Shown: one piece after another, positions 33,508-42,822 of the stretch | Position numbering within the stretch: position 1 is the stretch's first letter | Layout: every line of letters begins with the position of its first letter | From: Actinomycetota bacterium | GTDB lineage: Bacteria; Actinomycetota; Actinomycetes; Actinomycetales; Dermatophilaceae | Direction of reading: 5' to 3' | DNA length: 64,000 nucleotides | Assembly: GCA_020160805.1 (NCBI GenBank) | Contig: JAIUPO010000008.1 | Span: 1 to 64,000 of the forward strand | Made by a program: the position numbers and the translations under genes | Notes under the pieces: model-generated | Database searches by the model: none | Told to the model about the DNA's origin: nothing | What the model saw: the letters and a program-made list of their open reading frames with translations, nothing else

Positions 33508-34697
33508 ATGACCGAGACACTGGTGGGCGTGAGCCCACTGCGGAAGGCAGCCAAGAAGACGCTCACACCCCAAGAGGTGGAGCGCAACGGGGTGCGTGAG
33601 CTGGTCTAGGCCGCTCGCGCCAGGGGTGAGGACCTGACCGGCCCGGAGGGGCTGCTGAAGGCGATCACCAAACAGGTCATCGAGGCCGCTCTCGAGGAAG
33701 AGATGACCGAGCACGTCGGGTATGACAAGCGCGCCGTGGAGGGTCGCAACGGGGCCAACTCCCGGAACGGGACGCGACCCAAGACGGTGCTGACCGACAA
33801 CGCCGGCCCGGTCCAGGTCGAGGTCCTCCGGGACCGGGACGGGTCGTTCGAGCCGGTCATCGTGAAGAAGCGGCAGCGCCGGCTGACCGACGTCGACGCG
33901 ATCGTGCTCTCGTTGTACGCCCGGGGTTGACCACCGGGGAGATCAGCGCCCACTTCGCGGAGATCTACGGAGCCAGCGTCAGCAAGGATACCGTCTCGCG
34001 GATCACCGATAAGGTCATCGAGGACATGCAGGCCTGGGCCAGCCGGCCGTTGCAGCGGGTGTACGCGGCGGTCTTCATCGACGCGATTATGGTCAAGGTC
34101 CGCGACGGGCAGGTCGGCAACCAGCCGTTCTACGCCGCGATCGGGGGTCGACCTGGCCGGGCACCGCGACGTTCTCGGGCTCTGGCCGGGCCACGGCGCC
34201 GGGGAGTCGGCGAAGTTCTGGATGGGTGTGCTCACCGAGCTGCGCAACCGGGGCGTGGCCGACGTCTTCTTCCTCCCCCGCAAGCGGGAGGTGCCCCCAG
34301 TCTGCGACGGGTTGAAAGGGCTGCCGGACTCGGTGAACGCCGTCTTCCCCAGTCGATCGTTCAGACGGGCATCGTGCACCTGATCCGAGGCACCTTCCGG
34401 TACGCGTCCAAACGGTACTGGGAGGCCATCGCCAAGGACCTGCGCCCGATCTACACCGCCCCGGACGCCAAGGCGGCGTGGGCGGCGTTCGAGGAGTTCG
34501 AAGAGAAGTGGGGCAAGGCCTACCCGGCCATCCCGAAGCTGTGGCGGGCCGCCGCGATGAAGACGCTCTACCTAGTCACCCGATCCCTGGACCCCAAGGG
34601 CCTGGGACAGGCACGATGGGTCACCCGGTGGAAGCCAGCCCTCAACGCCTTCGCCGTCACCTTCGCCGACCGCATGCCCGCGGCCGAGAACCTCTAA
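33508..34697 (+). pseudogene. IS256-family transposase, multiply disrupted
   Basis: From ATG 33508 the transposase reads MTETLVGVSPLRKAAKKTLT, then meets an in-frame TAG at 33607-33609. Coding resumes (LLKAITKQVIEAALEEEMTE), shifts frame near 33927 (after LYARG, before TTGEISAHFAEIYG) and shifts again near 34146. It carries a 25-bp palindromic insertion at 34275-34299 and shifts once more near 34350. It ends with the recognisable C-terminus RWKPALNAFAVTFADRM. It cannot make a functional transposase. It is related to the copy at 1-285. Confidence 0.9.
34275..34299 (+). repeat. 25-bp palindromic insert inside the IS256 transposase
   Basis: Compared with the other IS256 copy, the extra bases begin CCCCCGCAAGCGGG and end GGTGCCCCCA. 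They contain a CCCGC-AA-GCGGG hairpin. The net change keeps the reading frame. Confidence 0.7.
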
Positions 34698-34705
34698 CCA
34701 TGAAC

Positions 34706-34728
34706 GCCAGTTACACCGTTAACCGGAC
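34706..34728 (+). repeat. IS256 right inverted repeat
   Basis: This starts GCCAGTTACACCG and ends CCGGAC, the counterpart of 33448-33470. Confidence 0.8.
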
Positions 34729-34741
34729 GGACCCAGCCCGT

Positions 34742-35150
34742 TAGGTTCCGGGGACGGCTAGTTGGTTCTTGGCGGTGAGGACGGTCAGGGGGGTGGCGGT
34801 CCGGTGAGGTCGGCTTGTCCGGGGATGTCGATCCACTCGGGGTTGTTGATGGAGACCTGGCCGGTCAGGACGGTCCGGGCTGTGATGGCGAAGGTGCCGG
34901 CGTTGGCGTAGGCCTTGATGATGTCGCCACTGGGGTAGGTCCCGCCTCGGCTGGTGGTCGGTCCGTGGCTGGTGCCGTGGCCGAAGTCGAAGGTGACGCT
35001 CTTGAAGAGGGGTTTGATGCGTACGGTCAGGCCGAACCATTGGGCCGGGTTGAGGGTGTCGATCTCTTCCGGTTCGTAGCCGTTACCCACCACCCTGAAG
35101 GACACCTCGCAATCCCGCCACCGGAAGGACCGGTTATCCACACGTCCGGA
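34742..35150 (-). pseudogene. PKD-like domain protein remnant
   Basis: The minus-strand frame encodes FGLTVRIKPLFKSVTFDFGH, then GGTYPSGDIIKAYANAGTFA, then GQVSINNPEWIDIPGQADLT. This resembles the PKD-like C-terminal domain of secreted actinobacterial proteins, where a WDFGDGT-type turn and a final TPLTVLTAKNQL are usual. The last part (TPLTVLTAKNQLAVPGT) is in a different frame, so there is a one-base shift near 34790 in a C-rich run. The N-terminal signal peptide half is missing. It sits directly beside the dead IS256 element. Confidence 0.5.
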
Positions 35151-35220
35151 GCCAGCGTGAAGCGGCACCCGCCTGCGTCCTCGGGTGCGACAAGGTCCCG
35201 GGTGGCAGTGGACCCGAACC

Positions 35221-38200
35221 TCAGGTGGAGCGAGAGATGGCGGACACCAATTCGGCGAGCCGCTGACGGAAACGCTCGACGTTCGCGAGCTTGATCTCCT
35301 CATAACCGCGCACCACATCCGGCAGGCCGGCGAGTTCGATCACCAGATCCCGATTCCCCGGCGTCAGGTGCCGGGTCGCGGTCGCGAGCGCCGCGACATA
35401 CTCCTGGATCAACTCCCGCTCGACCACCCGAACCCGGGCCTTGCCGAAGGGGTCCAGCGCGGTGCCGCGGAGGCGGCGGGCGGCATACAAGCCCCGGAAG
35501 GCCGGCTCGGCCCACGGCCCGAGGGCGATCTTGCGCTGCATCCCGAGCGCCCGCAGCACCGGCGGGTGCAGGCGGAATCGATAGCGGGCATCGTCCCCGA
35601 ACTCGTCCCGGATGCGTTGCCCCAGAACAGGATCGGTGGACAGGCGAGCCACCTCATACTCGTCCTTGTAGGCCATGAGCTTGTGCAGGCCGCGGGCGGC
35701 AGCCAGGGTGATCGGCGCATCGGAAGCCCCCAGGGCGTCCGACTCGCGGGAGTAGACGTGACTCAGGTGGCGCAGGTAGTCCCGGGCATAGGAAAGGTCC
35801 TGATAGTCGATCAGGTCCGAGCTGCGGCGTCGCAGCAGCGAGCCCAGCTCGCCCTCGACGGGCAGGCCCGCGGATCGCACCAGTTCGACCGCCTCCGGTA
35901 CCTGCGCTTCGTCCGCCTCCTGCGGCAGGGCGGCGTGCACCCGGTCGGGGGCCGCGACATACAGCCGCCCCCACCGGAAGGCCCGCAGGTTTGCCTCGAC
36001 CGCCACCCCGTTCTGCACCAGCGCGTCCTCGATCGCCGCCGCCGGTATGGGCAGCGCCCCGGCCTGGGTCGCGATGCCGAGCAGGAAGGTATTGGCCAAC
36101 TGATCGCTGCCGAAGAGCGCCGTCGTCACCGAGCGCAGGTCCACGAAGACGCTCTCCGGCCGGGTGCGCCGCCCCAGGGCCGCGATCAGCGGATCCACCT
36201 GGGGGAAAGCGACATTCACGTCGGCGACCATGGCTCCGGTCGGCGTGCGGCTGCTGGAGACGGCAGCCCAGGTCCGGGCCGGATCGGTCACGGCCAGGTT
36301 GCTGTCCGCCGTGGCGACAAGCAGATCGGCGCCCAGATAGACATCGGCGCCGGCGGGGCCGAGGACATTGCTGCCGTCGAAGGGGTCGGCCCCGATCCGC
36401 AGATCGGAGATGACCGCCCCGCCCTTCTGCGACAGGCCGAGTTGGTCCAGGCCGCGCACATGCAGGCCGGCATTGGTCGCCGCGACCGCGAGCACTTGGG
36501 CCGTCGTCACGATGCCGGTGCCGCCAATCCCCATCAGCCGCAGGCCGATCGGAGCATCCAGGTGCCGAACTGGCGGTTCGGGCAGGTCCGTCGGAACCAG
36601 TTCGGTGGCGGCGCCGCGGCGGCGCCCGCTGCCCGGCAGCACATCCAGGAAGGAGGGGCAGTCCCCGGCCAGGCAGGAGAAGTCCTGATTGCAGCTGGCC
36701 TGATGGATCTGGGTCTTGCGCCCGAACTCGGTCTCCACCGGCGACACCGAGAGGCAATTGGACTTCGCCCCGCAGTCCCCGCAGCCCTCGCAGACGCGCT
36801 CGTTGATGAAGACCCGCCGCGATGGCGCCTCCACCAGGCCACGCTTGCGCTTGCGCCGCAACTCGGTCGCGCACTCCTGATCGTTGAGCAGCGCGGTCGT
36901 GCCCGGCACCGAAGCCAGGTCCGCCATGACCTGCTCGATATCGTCTCGGTGGTGCACACGCACCCCCTCGGGCAGGGCCACCCCGGCATACCGAGAGGGG
37001 TCCTCGGTGGTGATCGCCACCCGGCGCACCCCCTCGGCCAGCAGTTCGCGAGCCAGGTCGGGCACGGCCATTCCGCCGATGATGTCCTGGCCGCCGGTCA
37101 TCGCGACGGCGCCATTGCACAGGATTCGGTAGGTGATATTGGTTCCGGCCGCGACGCTGGCCCGCACGGCGAGGCTGCCGGAATGATGGAAGGTGCCGTC
37201 GCCGAGATTCTGGATCAGGTGCTCGTCGCTTACGAAGGGCGACATGCCGATCCAGGCACCACCCTCGCCGCCCATCTGCGTGAAGCCGATGACATCGCCG
37301 ACCTTGTCGGGCTCCATGAAAACGATCAGGGTGTGGCAGCCGATGCCCGCGGCCACGAGGCTGTCGCGGGGGGTGCGGGTCGAGCGGTTGTGCGGGCAGC
37401 CGGAGCAGAAGTATGGCGTGCGCGCCGCTGTGGGGGTGAGGGTCAGGTGGGTGCGTGAACGCGGCTGCGCCAGAAACGAACTCGCCGCCGAGATGCTGTC
37501 GGAGCCGAGCAGGGAGGCGAGTCGCGGACCGAGGGTCGTGGCGAGGAATGCCGCTGTCAGATCGCCATGCGGCGGGAGCAGGGTGTGACCGTCGGGAGCC
37601 GTGCGGCCGGTCACCGCGGGGGCGTTGGCGCGGCCGTACAGGATGCCCTTGACCGCGGTCTCGACGAACGCGCGCTTCTCCTCCACGACGATGATCTCGG
37701 TGAGACCCTCGGCGAAGCGCTGGACGATCTCGGCGTCGAGCGGGGCAAGCATGCCGAGCTTGAGCAGGCGAATCCCGCTGCCGGACAGGCGATCTGCGCC
37801 AATGCAGAGCATTCCCAGCATCTCCTGGACATCGCGGAAACGCTGCCCGGCGGCGATGATGCCGATGCGGGCGTTCGGATCACCGCTGATCTCGTTCAGG
37901 CCGTTGGCCCGGGCATAGCGCAGTGCGAGCTGTGGGCGGGTTGTGAGCATCGACTCCTCGAGCGCGGCGAGCGCGGGTTGCAAGAAGCGGGCGTGCGGCT
38001 GGTGGACATAGGGGCGCCCGTCGATCTCGTTGTCGGGCAGCACGATCGACGGATCCGCGAGATGGACGGTGGCGCTGCCGTCCACGACATTCGTCGCCAG
38101 CTTCAAGCCCGACCACAGCCCGCTGAAGCGCGACATCGCGATCCCGTGCACGCCCAGCCGCAGGATGTCCTGCGGGTCCGCGGGGATGAGCACCGGCATA

Positions 38201-38721
38201 CCGAGCTCCGCCATCGCCCACTCCGACGCGCTCGGGACGGTCGAACTCTTGGCGTTCACGTCATCGCCCACCATCACCAGCACGCCGCCCACCGGGGACG
38301 CGCCGCCGAGGTTGCCGTGTCGGAGGGCATCGGTTGCGCGGTCGAGCCCGGGCGCCTTGCCGTACCAATAGCCCGCCACCCCATCGACCGTCCGCGTCGA
38401 TCGCGTGGCCGCGAGTTGGCTGCCGAGCACGGCATTGGCCGCCAGTTCCTCATTCACTGCCGGCCGGAAGACGACCCCTTCCGCCGCCAGCTGCGGACCC
38501 AGCCGGAGGAGTTCCTTGTCATAGCCGCCTAAGGGCGACCCTTCATACCCGCTGATGAACCCGCCCGTATGCCGCCCCGCCGCCTCATCGAGCCGCCGCT
38601 GGTTCAGCGGCAGCCGGACGAGCGCGTGCAGGCCGCCGAGGTGGACGGTCCCGCTCGTCGCGGTGAGCCGGTCCGCGATCCGGAAGCCACCCGCCCGCGC
38701 GCCGTCCTGCGTCGCCGTCAT
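35221..38721 (-). CDS. Indolepyruvate:ferredoxin oxidoreductase, fused multi-domain form
   Basis: This 1166-residue cytoplasmic enzyme oxidatively decarboxylates aryl pyruvates to aryl-acetyl-CoA, passing electrons to ferredoxin in amino acid breakdown. The N-terminal pyrimidine-binding part has GGFISGYEGSPLGGYDKEL, and the central TPP-binding part has CSGCPHNRSTR and GGEGGAWIGMSPFV. A cysteine cluster with CEGCGDCGAKSNC and a C-terminal gamma-type domain (LMGIGGTGIVTTAQVLAVAA) follow. ATG 38721 was chosen because the frame before it is low-complexity. It stands alone on the minus strand and is divergent from the GT87 remnant. Confidence 0.9.
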   Translation of the reverse strand: MTATQDGARAGGFRIADRLTATSGTVHLGGLHALVRLPLNQRRLDEAAGRHTGGFISGYEGSPLGGYDKELLRLGPQLAAEGVVFRPAVNEELAANAVLGSQLAATRSTRTVDGVAGYWYGKAPGLDRATDALRHGNLGGASPVGGVLVMVGDDVNAKSSTVPSASEWAMAELGMPVLIPADPQDILRLGVHGIAMSRFSGLWSGLKLATNVVDGSATVHLADPSIVLPDNEIDGRPYVHQPHARFLQPALAALEESMLTTRPQLALRYARANGLNEISGDPNARIGIIAAGQRFRDVQEMLGMLCIGADRLSGSGIRLLKLGMLAPLDAEIVQRFAEGLTEIIVVEEKRAFVETAVKGILYGRANAPAVTGRTAPDGHTLLPPHGDLTAAFLATTLGPRLASLLGSDSISAASSFLAQPRSRTHLTLTPTAARTPYFCSGCPHNRSTRTPRDSLVAAGIGCHTLIVFMEPDKVGDVIGFTQMGGEGGAWIGMSPFVSDEHLIQNLGDGTFHHSGSLAVRASVAAGTNITYRILCNGAVAMTGGQDIIGGMAVPDLARELLAEGVRRVAITTEDPSRYAGVALPEGVRVHHRDDIEQVMADLASVPGTTALLNDQECATELRRKRKRGLVEAPSRRVFINERVCEGCGDCGAKSNCLSVSPVETEFGRKTQIHQASCNQDFSCLAGDCPSFLDVLPGSGRRRGAATELVPTDLPEPPVRHLDAPIGLRLMGIGGTGIVTTAQVLAVAATNAGLHVRGLDQLGLSQKGGAVISDLRIGADPFDGSNVLGPAGADVYLGADLLVATADSNLAVTDPARTWAAVSSSRTPTGAMVADVNVAFPQVDPLIAALGRRTRPESVFVDLRSVTTALFGSDQLANTFLLGIATQAGALPIPAAAIEDALVQNGVAVEANLRAFRWGRLYVAAPDRVHAALPQEADEAQVPEAVELVRSAGLPVEGELGSLLRRRSSDLIDYQDLSYARDYLRHLSHVYSRESDALGASDAPITLAAARGLHKLMAYKDEYEVARLSTDPVLGQRIRDEFGDDARYRFRLHPPVLRALGMQRKIALGPWAEPAFRGLYAARRLRGTALDPFGKARVRVVERELIQEYVAALATATRHLTPGNRDLVIELAGLPDVVRGYEEIKLANVERFRQRLAELVSAISRST

Positions 38722-38820
38722 CGCGTCCCCTCCGCTCGCCTGCCCTGTCTCTCCCACTCTCGCAGCTTTCGCCGGACGTGACCTGCGCGCGCCACGGCAC
38801 GTGCTTAAGCTCTGGGCGTG

Positions 38821-39727
38821 ATGGTGGCTCGGGGCGGGGCGGGGCGGGGCGTCGTGCGTTCGCCGTCGCACTTGTGCTCGTCCTGGTGTCCTGGCGCTAT
38901 GTCGACTGGCTTCGCGGGCCCCCGCACTTCCAGGACCTGAGTGTCTATCGCGCCGGCGCCCGCGCTCTTCTGGACGGGTCGCCGCTGTATGCCGATCGCT
39001 CCGCCGGCCACGGACAGCTTGTCTTCACCTACCCGCCCTTCGCGGCCCTCATCTTCGTCCCGTTCGCCCTGCTGCCTTGGGCTGGGGCCGCGGTGGCGCT
39101 GGTCCTGTTGTCGGCTCTCGCGTATGCCGTCCTCATCGGGGTCTTCGGTCGGAGCCTAGGCTGGACGCGCACCGGGATCGCCGTGGCGGCGGGCGTCGGT
39201 CTGCTCGCCGAGCCGGTGCTACGGACCATCCAGCAGGGCCAGGTCAATCTCGTCCTGGCGGCCTTGGTGTCTGCGGATTTGCTCATTGTTCCTCGCCGAT
39301 ATCGCGGCATCCTGATCGGCATCGCGGCCGGAATCAAGCTGGTGCCAGCCGCTTTCGGCCTGTGCCTGCTCGCTCGGCGGGACCTCGGCTCCATCCTGCG
39401 GTTAATCGCAACGACCGTCGGAACCGTCTGGCCGTCGCTGTTGGCGCCCTCCTGGCGTCACCGGTCTCGTGGTCGCACCACTGGGTCTGGTGCGTCCCGC
39501 TCGGCATGAGCCTGCATGCCGCCCGCCGCCGCGTCGCACTGGCCCTCGCCGCCGTGGTCTTCTGGTTCGCGCCCTTGACACTCTCACCGCTCGGGGCGCT
39601 CGGTGATGCGCCGCGTCCGGTTTGGGTGGCCGGGACGGCATTGATGCCGGCCTTCGGCATCTGGTGGCTCGTCACGACCTACGCCAACAAGGGCGATGAG
39701 CGAGCCACCACCATGGCGGGTGCATAG
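38821..39727 (+). pseudogene. GT87-family (DUF2029) mannosyltransferase-like membrane protein, broken
   Basis: The sequence encodes a polyprenol-phosphate-dependent mannosyltransferase of the GT87 type: FQDLSVYRAGARALLDGSPL, FTYPPFAALIFVPFALLPWA, IQQGQVNLVLAALVSADLL, GIAAGIKLVPAAFGLCLL. The natural ATG at 38821 is out of frame because of a (GGGGC)4 tract at 38831-38850. Near 39415 the frame shifts, and about 100 residues expected before LLASPVSWSHHWVWCVPLG are missing. The remaining C-terminal part continues to 39727 in another frame. So it has an N-terminal frame error, an internal deletion and a shift. An enzyme from GTG 38778 would still be truncated. Confidence 0.8.
38831..38850 (+). repeat. 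(GGGGC)4 slippage tract at a start codon
   Basis: Four perfect GGGGC units begin 10 bp after ATG 38821. Removing one unit puts that ATG in frame with the hydrophobic N-terminus (MVARGGAGRRAFAV onward). The present count puts it out of frame. Confidence 0.85.
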
Positions 39728-39736
39728 GCTGCCCCC

Positions 39737-41221
39737 GTGATGCAGTTCATCAATGGCGAGAAACTGGCAGCGGACGGCGGCGAGCCCTACCGGGTGATCG
39801 ATCCCTCGACCGGGGAAATGATCACGAAGTATGCCCTGGCGGGTCCGGGGCAGGTGGACGCTGCGGTGGCGGCGGCGCGGGCGGCATACGACGGCTGGTC
39901 GCGCACGACCCCCGGCGAGCGGTCGGGGATCCTGACCGCCTTCGCGGCCGAAATGGAGCGCCGGGCAAGCGAATTCGCCGAGGTCGAGTCGCGGCAGGCG
40001 GGCAAGCCGATCCGGCTCGCCACCGAGTTCGACGTGCCGGGCACGATCGACAACATGGCCTTCTTCGCCGGAGCCGCCCGCAATCTCGACGGCAAGGCGA
40101 CCGCCGAATATTCGCCCGACCACACCAGCAGCATCCGCCGCGAACCGGTCGGCGTGGTCGGGTCGATCTCGCCGTGGAACTACCCGCTGCAGATGGCCGC
40201 GTGGAAGATCCTGCCCGCCATTGCCGCCGGCAACACCATCGTGCTCAAGCCTGCCGAGAACACCCCGCTGACGTCCTTGATGTTCGCCGAGGCGGCGACC
40301 GCGGCCGGACTGCCGCCGGGGGTGGTCAATGTCGTCGCGGGTGCCGGCGCCGACGCGGGAGCGCACCTGCTGCGCCACCCAGATGTCGACATGGTCTCCT
40401 TCACCGGTTCGACCCGCGTCGGGCGCACGGTGCTCGAAGCTGCCGCGGGGACGGCCAAGCGCGTCCACCTCGAACTCGGCGGCAAGGCGCCCTTCGTCGT
40501 CTTCGATGACGCCGACCTCGATGCCGCCATTCATGGCGCGGTCGCCGGCTCGTTGATCAACACCGGCCAGGACTGCACTGCCGCCACCCGCGCAATCGTG
40601 CACCGCTCGCTGCACGACCGCTTCGTCGCCGGGGTCGCCGAGTTGTATGCCGCGGTGCGCCTCGGGCCGACCGCCGATCCGTCCACGGACCTGGGTCCGT
40701 TGATCTCGATGGCGCACCGCACGAAGGTGGCCGGCATGGTCGAGCGCGCCCGTTCGTATGCCCGAGTGGTCACCGGCGGCGCGACCCCCGGCGGCGAGCT
40801 CGCGGCCGGCTCCTACTACTCACCCACCCTGATTGCCGATGTCACGCCGGCGCATGAGGTGTGGACCGACGAAATCTTCGGACCCGTCTTGACGGTGACG
40901 CCCTTTGACACGGACGACGAGGCGATCGCGCTGGCCAACGACACGGCATACGGCCTGGCCGCCTCGGCCTGGACCCGCGATGTCTATCGTGCGATGCGGG
41001 CCAGCGCCGAGATCCGCTCCGGGTGCGTGTGGATCAACGACCACATCCCGATCATCAGCGAGATGCCGCACGGCGGCGTCAAGCAATCGGGCTTCGGCAA
41101 GGACATGTCGGCCTACTCCTTCGAGGAGTACACGACGATCAAGCACGTGATGTTCGACCGCACTGCCGTGGCTGAAAAGCCCTGGCACCGCACAATTTTC
41201 ACGCTGGGCCGGGTTGACTAA
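39737..41221 (+). CDS. Aldehyde dehydrogenase, aminobutyraldehyde dehydrogenase-like
   Basis: This is a 494-residue NAD(P)-dependent ALDH. The start MMQFINGEKLAADGGEPYRV and PVGVVGSISPWNYPLQMAAW, VHLELGGKAPFVVFDDAD (general-base Glu near 245) and INTGQDCTAATR (nucleophile Cys near 279) are in the usual order. EIFGPVLTV and the C-terminal GGVKQSGFGKDMSAYSFEEY follow. The details resemble 4-aminobutyraldehyde/phenylacetaldehyde-type dehydrogenases of polyamine breakdown. Substrate cannot be fixed from sequence. No transaminase or amine oxidase lies next to it. Confidence 0.93.
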   Translation: MMQFINGEKLAADGGEPYRVIDPSTGEMITKYALAGPGQVDAAVAAARAAYDGWSRTTPGERSGILTAFAAEMERRASEFAEVESRQAGKPIRLATEFDVPGTIDNMAFFAGAARNLDGKATAEYSPDHTSSIRREPVGVVGSISPWNYPLQMAAWKILPAIAAGNTIVLKPAENTPLTSLMFAEAATAAGLPPGVVNVVAGAGADAGAHLLRHPDVDMVSFTGSTRVGRTVLEAAAGTAKRVHLELGGKAPFVVFDDADLDAAIHGAVAGSLINTGQDCTAATRAIVHRSLHDRFVAGVAELYAAVRLGPTADPSTDLGPLISMAHRTKVAGMVERARSYARVVTGGATPGGELAAGSYYSPTLIADVTPAHEVWTDEIFGPVLTVTPFDTDDEAIALANDTAYGLAASAWTRDVYRAMRASAEIRSGCVWINDHIPIISEMPHGGVKQSGFGKDMSAYSFEEYTTIKHVMFDRTAVAEKPWHRTIFTLGRVD

Positions 41222-41273
41222 CGACCCAGCAGAGGTTAGGAGACCTCGCGCCCGAGCCCGCGCGGGGCCCGGG

Positions 41274-42758
41274 TCAGCGGGTCGTCAGGCGGATGGTGAA
41301 GTCGGAGTCGCCGCCCTTTTGGGTGCCGGTCATGCCGAAGGCCGACAGCGGGTCGAGGTTGGCGCGCATATCCGCCGGGATGTCGGCGCCGAAGGCCTCG
41401 ATGACCTTGGCGATATTGACGAAGACCGCCTGTGAGGCGTTCTTGTAGTCCGGCATCGCATTGACGAAGGCCTCGTTCTTGTCCAGGCCAGAGCCCTTGG
41501 CGACAGCATCGGCATACGTCTGGTCCAGCGCAAGCACGACGCGGCCGTCACCGACCAGGCCCAGCGGCTGACCCTGGTCGGACACCGCGTTGACCAATTT
41601 CTGCGCCACAGCTGGGTCGCCGTCGGTCTTCAGGGCGATCTTGGGCATGTCGTCGCTGCCCATCCCGCCGAACGTGAAGGTCGTGTGCTTGCCGAGCAGG
41701 CCCACGAGGTCGTCCGGGAGCGAGATGCCGAACTGGTTCTGGATCGAGCCGGTGAGATCGCTCTCGCCCGAGGTGGCGTCCAAGGCCTTTTGGACGTCCG
41801 CCCACGCGGACTTGACTTGCTCACCCAGGCTATTGAAGCTCACGGCCGCGATGGTGTCCGCAGGCAGCGAGCCAATTTCCGTGGAGCCGCTAGCGTCGAC
41901 GGCCGGTGCCTTGGCGTCGCGAACTGCACCGGCGACTTCGACATTGGCGCCATCGAAGCGCAGGGCGGCATACATCCGGCCGCCGCCGATCTTGTCCTTG
42001 ACCGCGTCCAGCTCCTGTGCCGAAACGCTCGACTCCGTGGCCGCCAGGTCGACGGCCGCCCCGAGGTCGAGCCACATGCTGACGATGCCATCCTCGCCGA
42101 GGTCCTTCATGTCGCCCTTGAAGCCCGCCGAGTCGACCAGCTTCGTGCCGGGGGCACTAGCCAGCGCGGCCAGCTCCTCCGCCTTCTCAGTGCAGCGCAC
42201 GAAGTCGGGGAGCACATCGCACGCCGCGCCGTCGGTCCCGGCCTTGGCCAGTGCGGCCTTGGCCTTAGCTTGGTCGGTGGACGCGAGCAGCATCACGGGG
42301 ACGACGCCCTTGCCGTCGGCCGTGGGGACGGCCGCCATCGCGAATCGGTCGCCGATCCACGGGGCCACGTCGGCGTCATACGACAGCCCCTTCAGGCCGC
42401 CTTCCTTCTGGGCCGCCTCGAAGACGACCCTGCGCAAGTCCGAGTTGTCATCGGTGCCGGACAGCTGATCCTTCAATGCCGGGAACTTGCGCATCAGACG
42501 CAGCGCGCTGATCTTTTGACCGCTGGACGGGTCAAGGTCGATCTTGGCGAAGCCGAGCGTGTTGGCAGGCAGGACATCCTCCGGCTGCGGCCCGCCACCG
42601 CTGAGGGCGTTCATCGCGAGGGCACCGCCGGCCGCGAGGCCAACGAGCGCGAGGGTGCCACCGACGGCGGCAATGGTGACGCCCCGGCGGCGCTTGGGCG
42701 CGGCGACCTCGACGACGCCATCAAGCGGCTCGGCCGGGTTCTGGATGTCTTCGGTCAT
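41274..42758 (-). CDS. DUF3352-domain membrane-anchored protein
   Basis: This is a 494-residue protein. A short Lys/Arg-rich cytoplasmic start (APKRRRG) precedes one transmembrane helix (about 28-50, VTIAAVGGTLALVGLAAGGA). A large extracellular domain then begins PEDVLPANTLGFAKIDLDPS and carries repeated LPADTIAAVSFNSLGEQVKS-type units, as in DUF3352 proteins of actinobacteria. Function is unknown. It is convergent with the aldehyde dehydrogenase gene, with a 52-bp GC-rich gap, and stands alone. Confidence 0.88.
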   Translation of the reverse strand: MTEDIQNPAEPLDGVVEVAAPKRRRGVTIAAVGGTLALVGLAAGGALAMNALSGGGPQPEDVLPANTLGFAKIDLDPSSGQKISALRLMRKFPALKDQLSGTDDNSDLRRVVFEAAQKEGGLKGLSYDADVAPWIGDRFAMAAVPTADGKGVVPVMLLASTDQAKAKAALAKAGTDGAACDVLPDFVRCTEKAEELAALASAPGTKLVDSAGFKGDMKDLGEDGIVSMWLDLGAAVDLAATESSVSAQELDAVKDKIGGGRMYAALRFDGANVEVAGAVRDAKAPAVDASGSTEIGSLPADTIAAVSFNSLGEQVKSAWADVQKALDATSGESDLTGSIQNQFGISLPDDLVGLLGKHTTFTFGGMGSDDMPKIALKTDGDPAVAQKLVNAVSDQGQPLGLVGDGRVVLALDQTYADAVAKGSGLDKNEAFVNAMPDYKNASQAVFVNIAKVIEAFGADIPADMRANLDPLSAFGMTGTQKGGDSDFTIRLTTR

Positions 42759-42822
42759 GCTCGTTCTCTCCCCCGAATCGTGCGCGCGATCGGGCGACCG
42801 CGCGGCTTCGGCAGGTGCGACG

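Larger units (their letters stand above)
33442..34734 (+). mobile_element. Decayed IS256-family insertion sequence
   Basis: The element is about 1.29 kb, with terminal inverted repeats and a transposase frame broken many times. Outer ends are approximate. Inner 23-bp repeats at 33448-33470 and 34706-34728 agree at 20 of 23 positions by eye. No clear 8-9 bp target duplication remains, which suggests age or rearrangement. It has the same orientation as the IS256 fragment at the left edge of the window. Confidence 0.85.

Noticed and set aside
35185-37458. 757-codon plus-strand open frame opposite the indolepyruvate oxidoreductase
   Set aside because: Shadow of a well-supported minus-strand gene.
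41222-41273. GC-rich dyad between the aldehyde dehydrogenase and DUF3352 genes as a terminator
   Set aside because: The pairing is short and imperfect with no T-run, so not strong enough to call.
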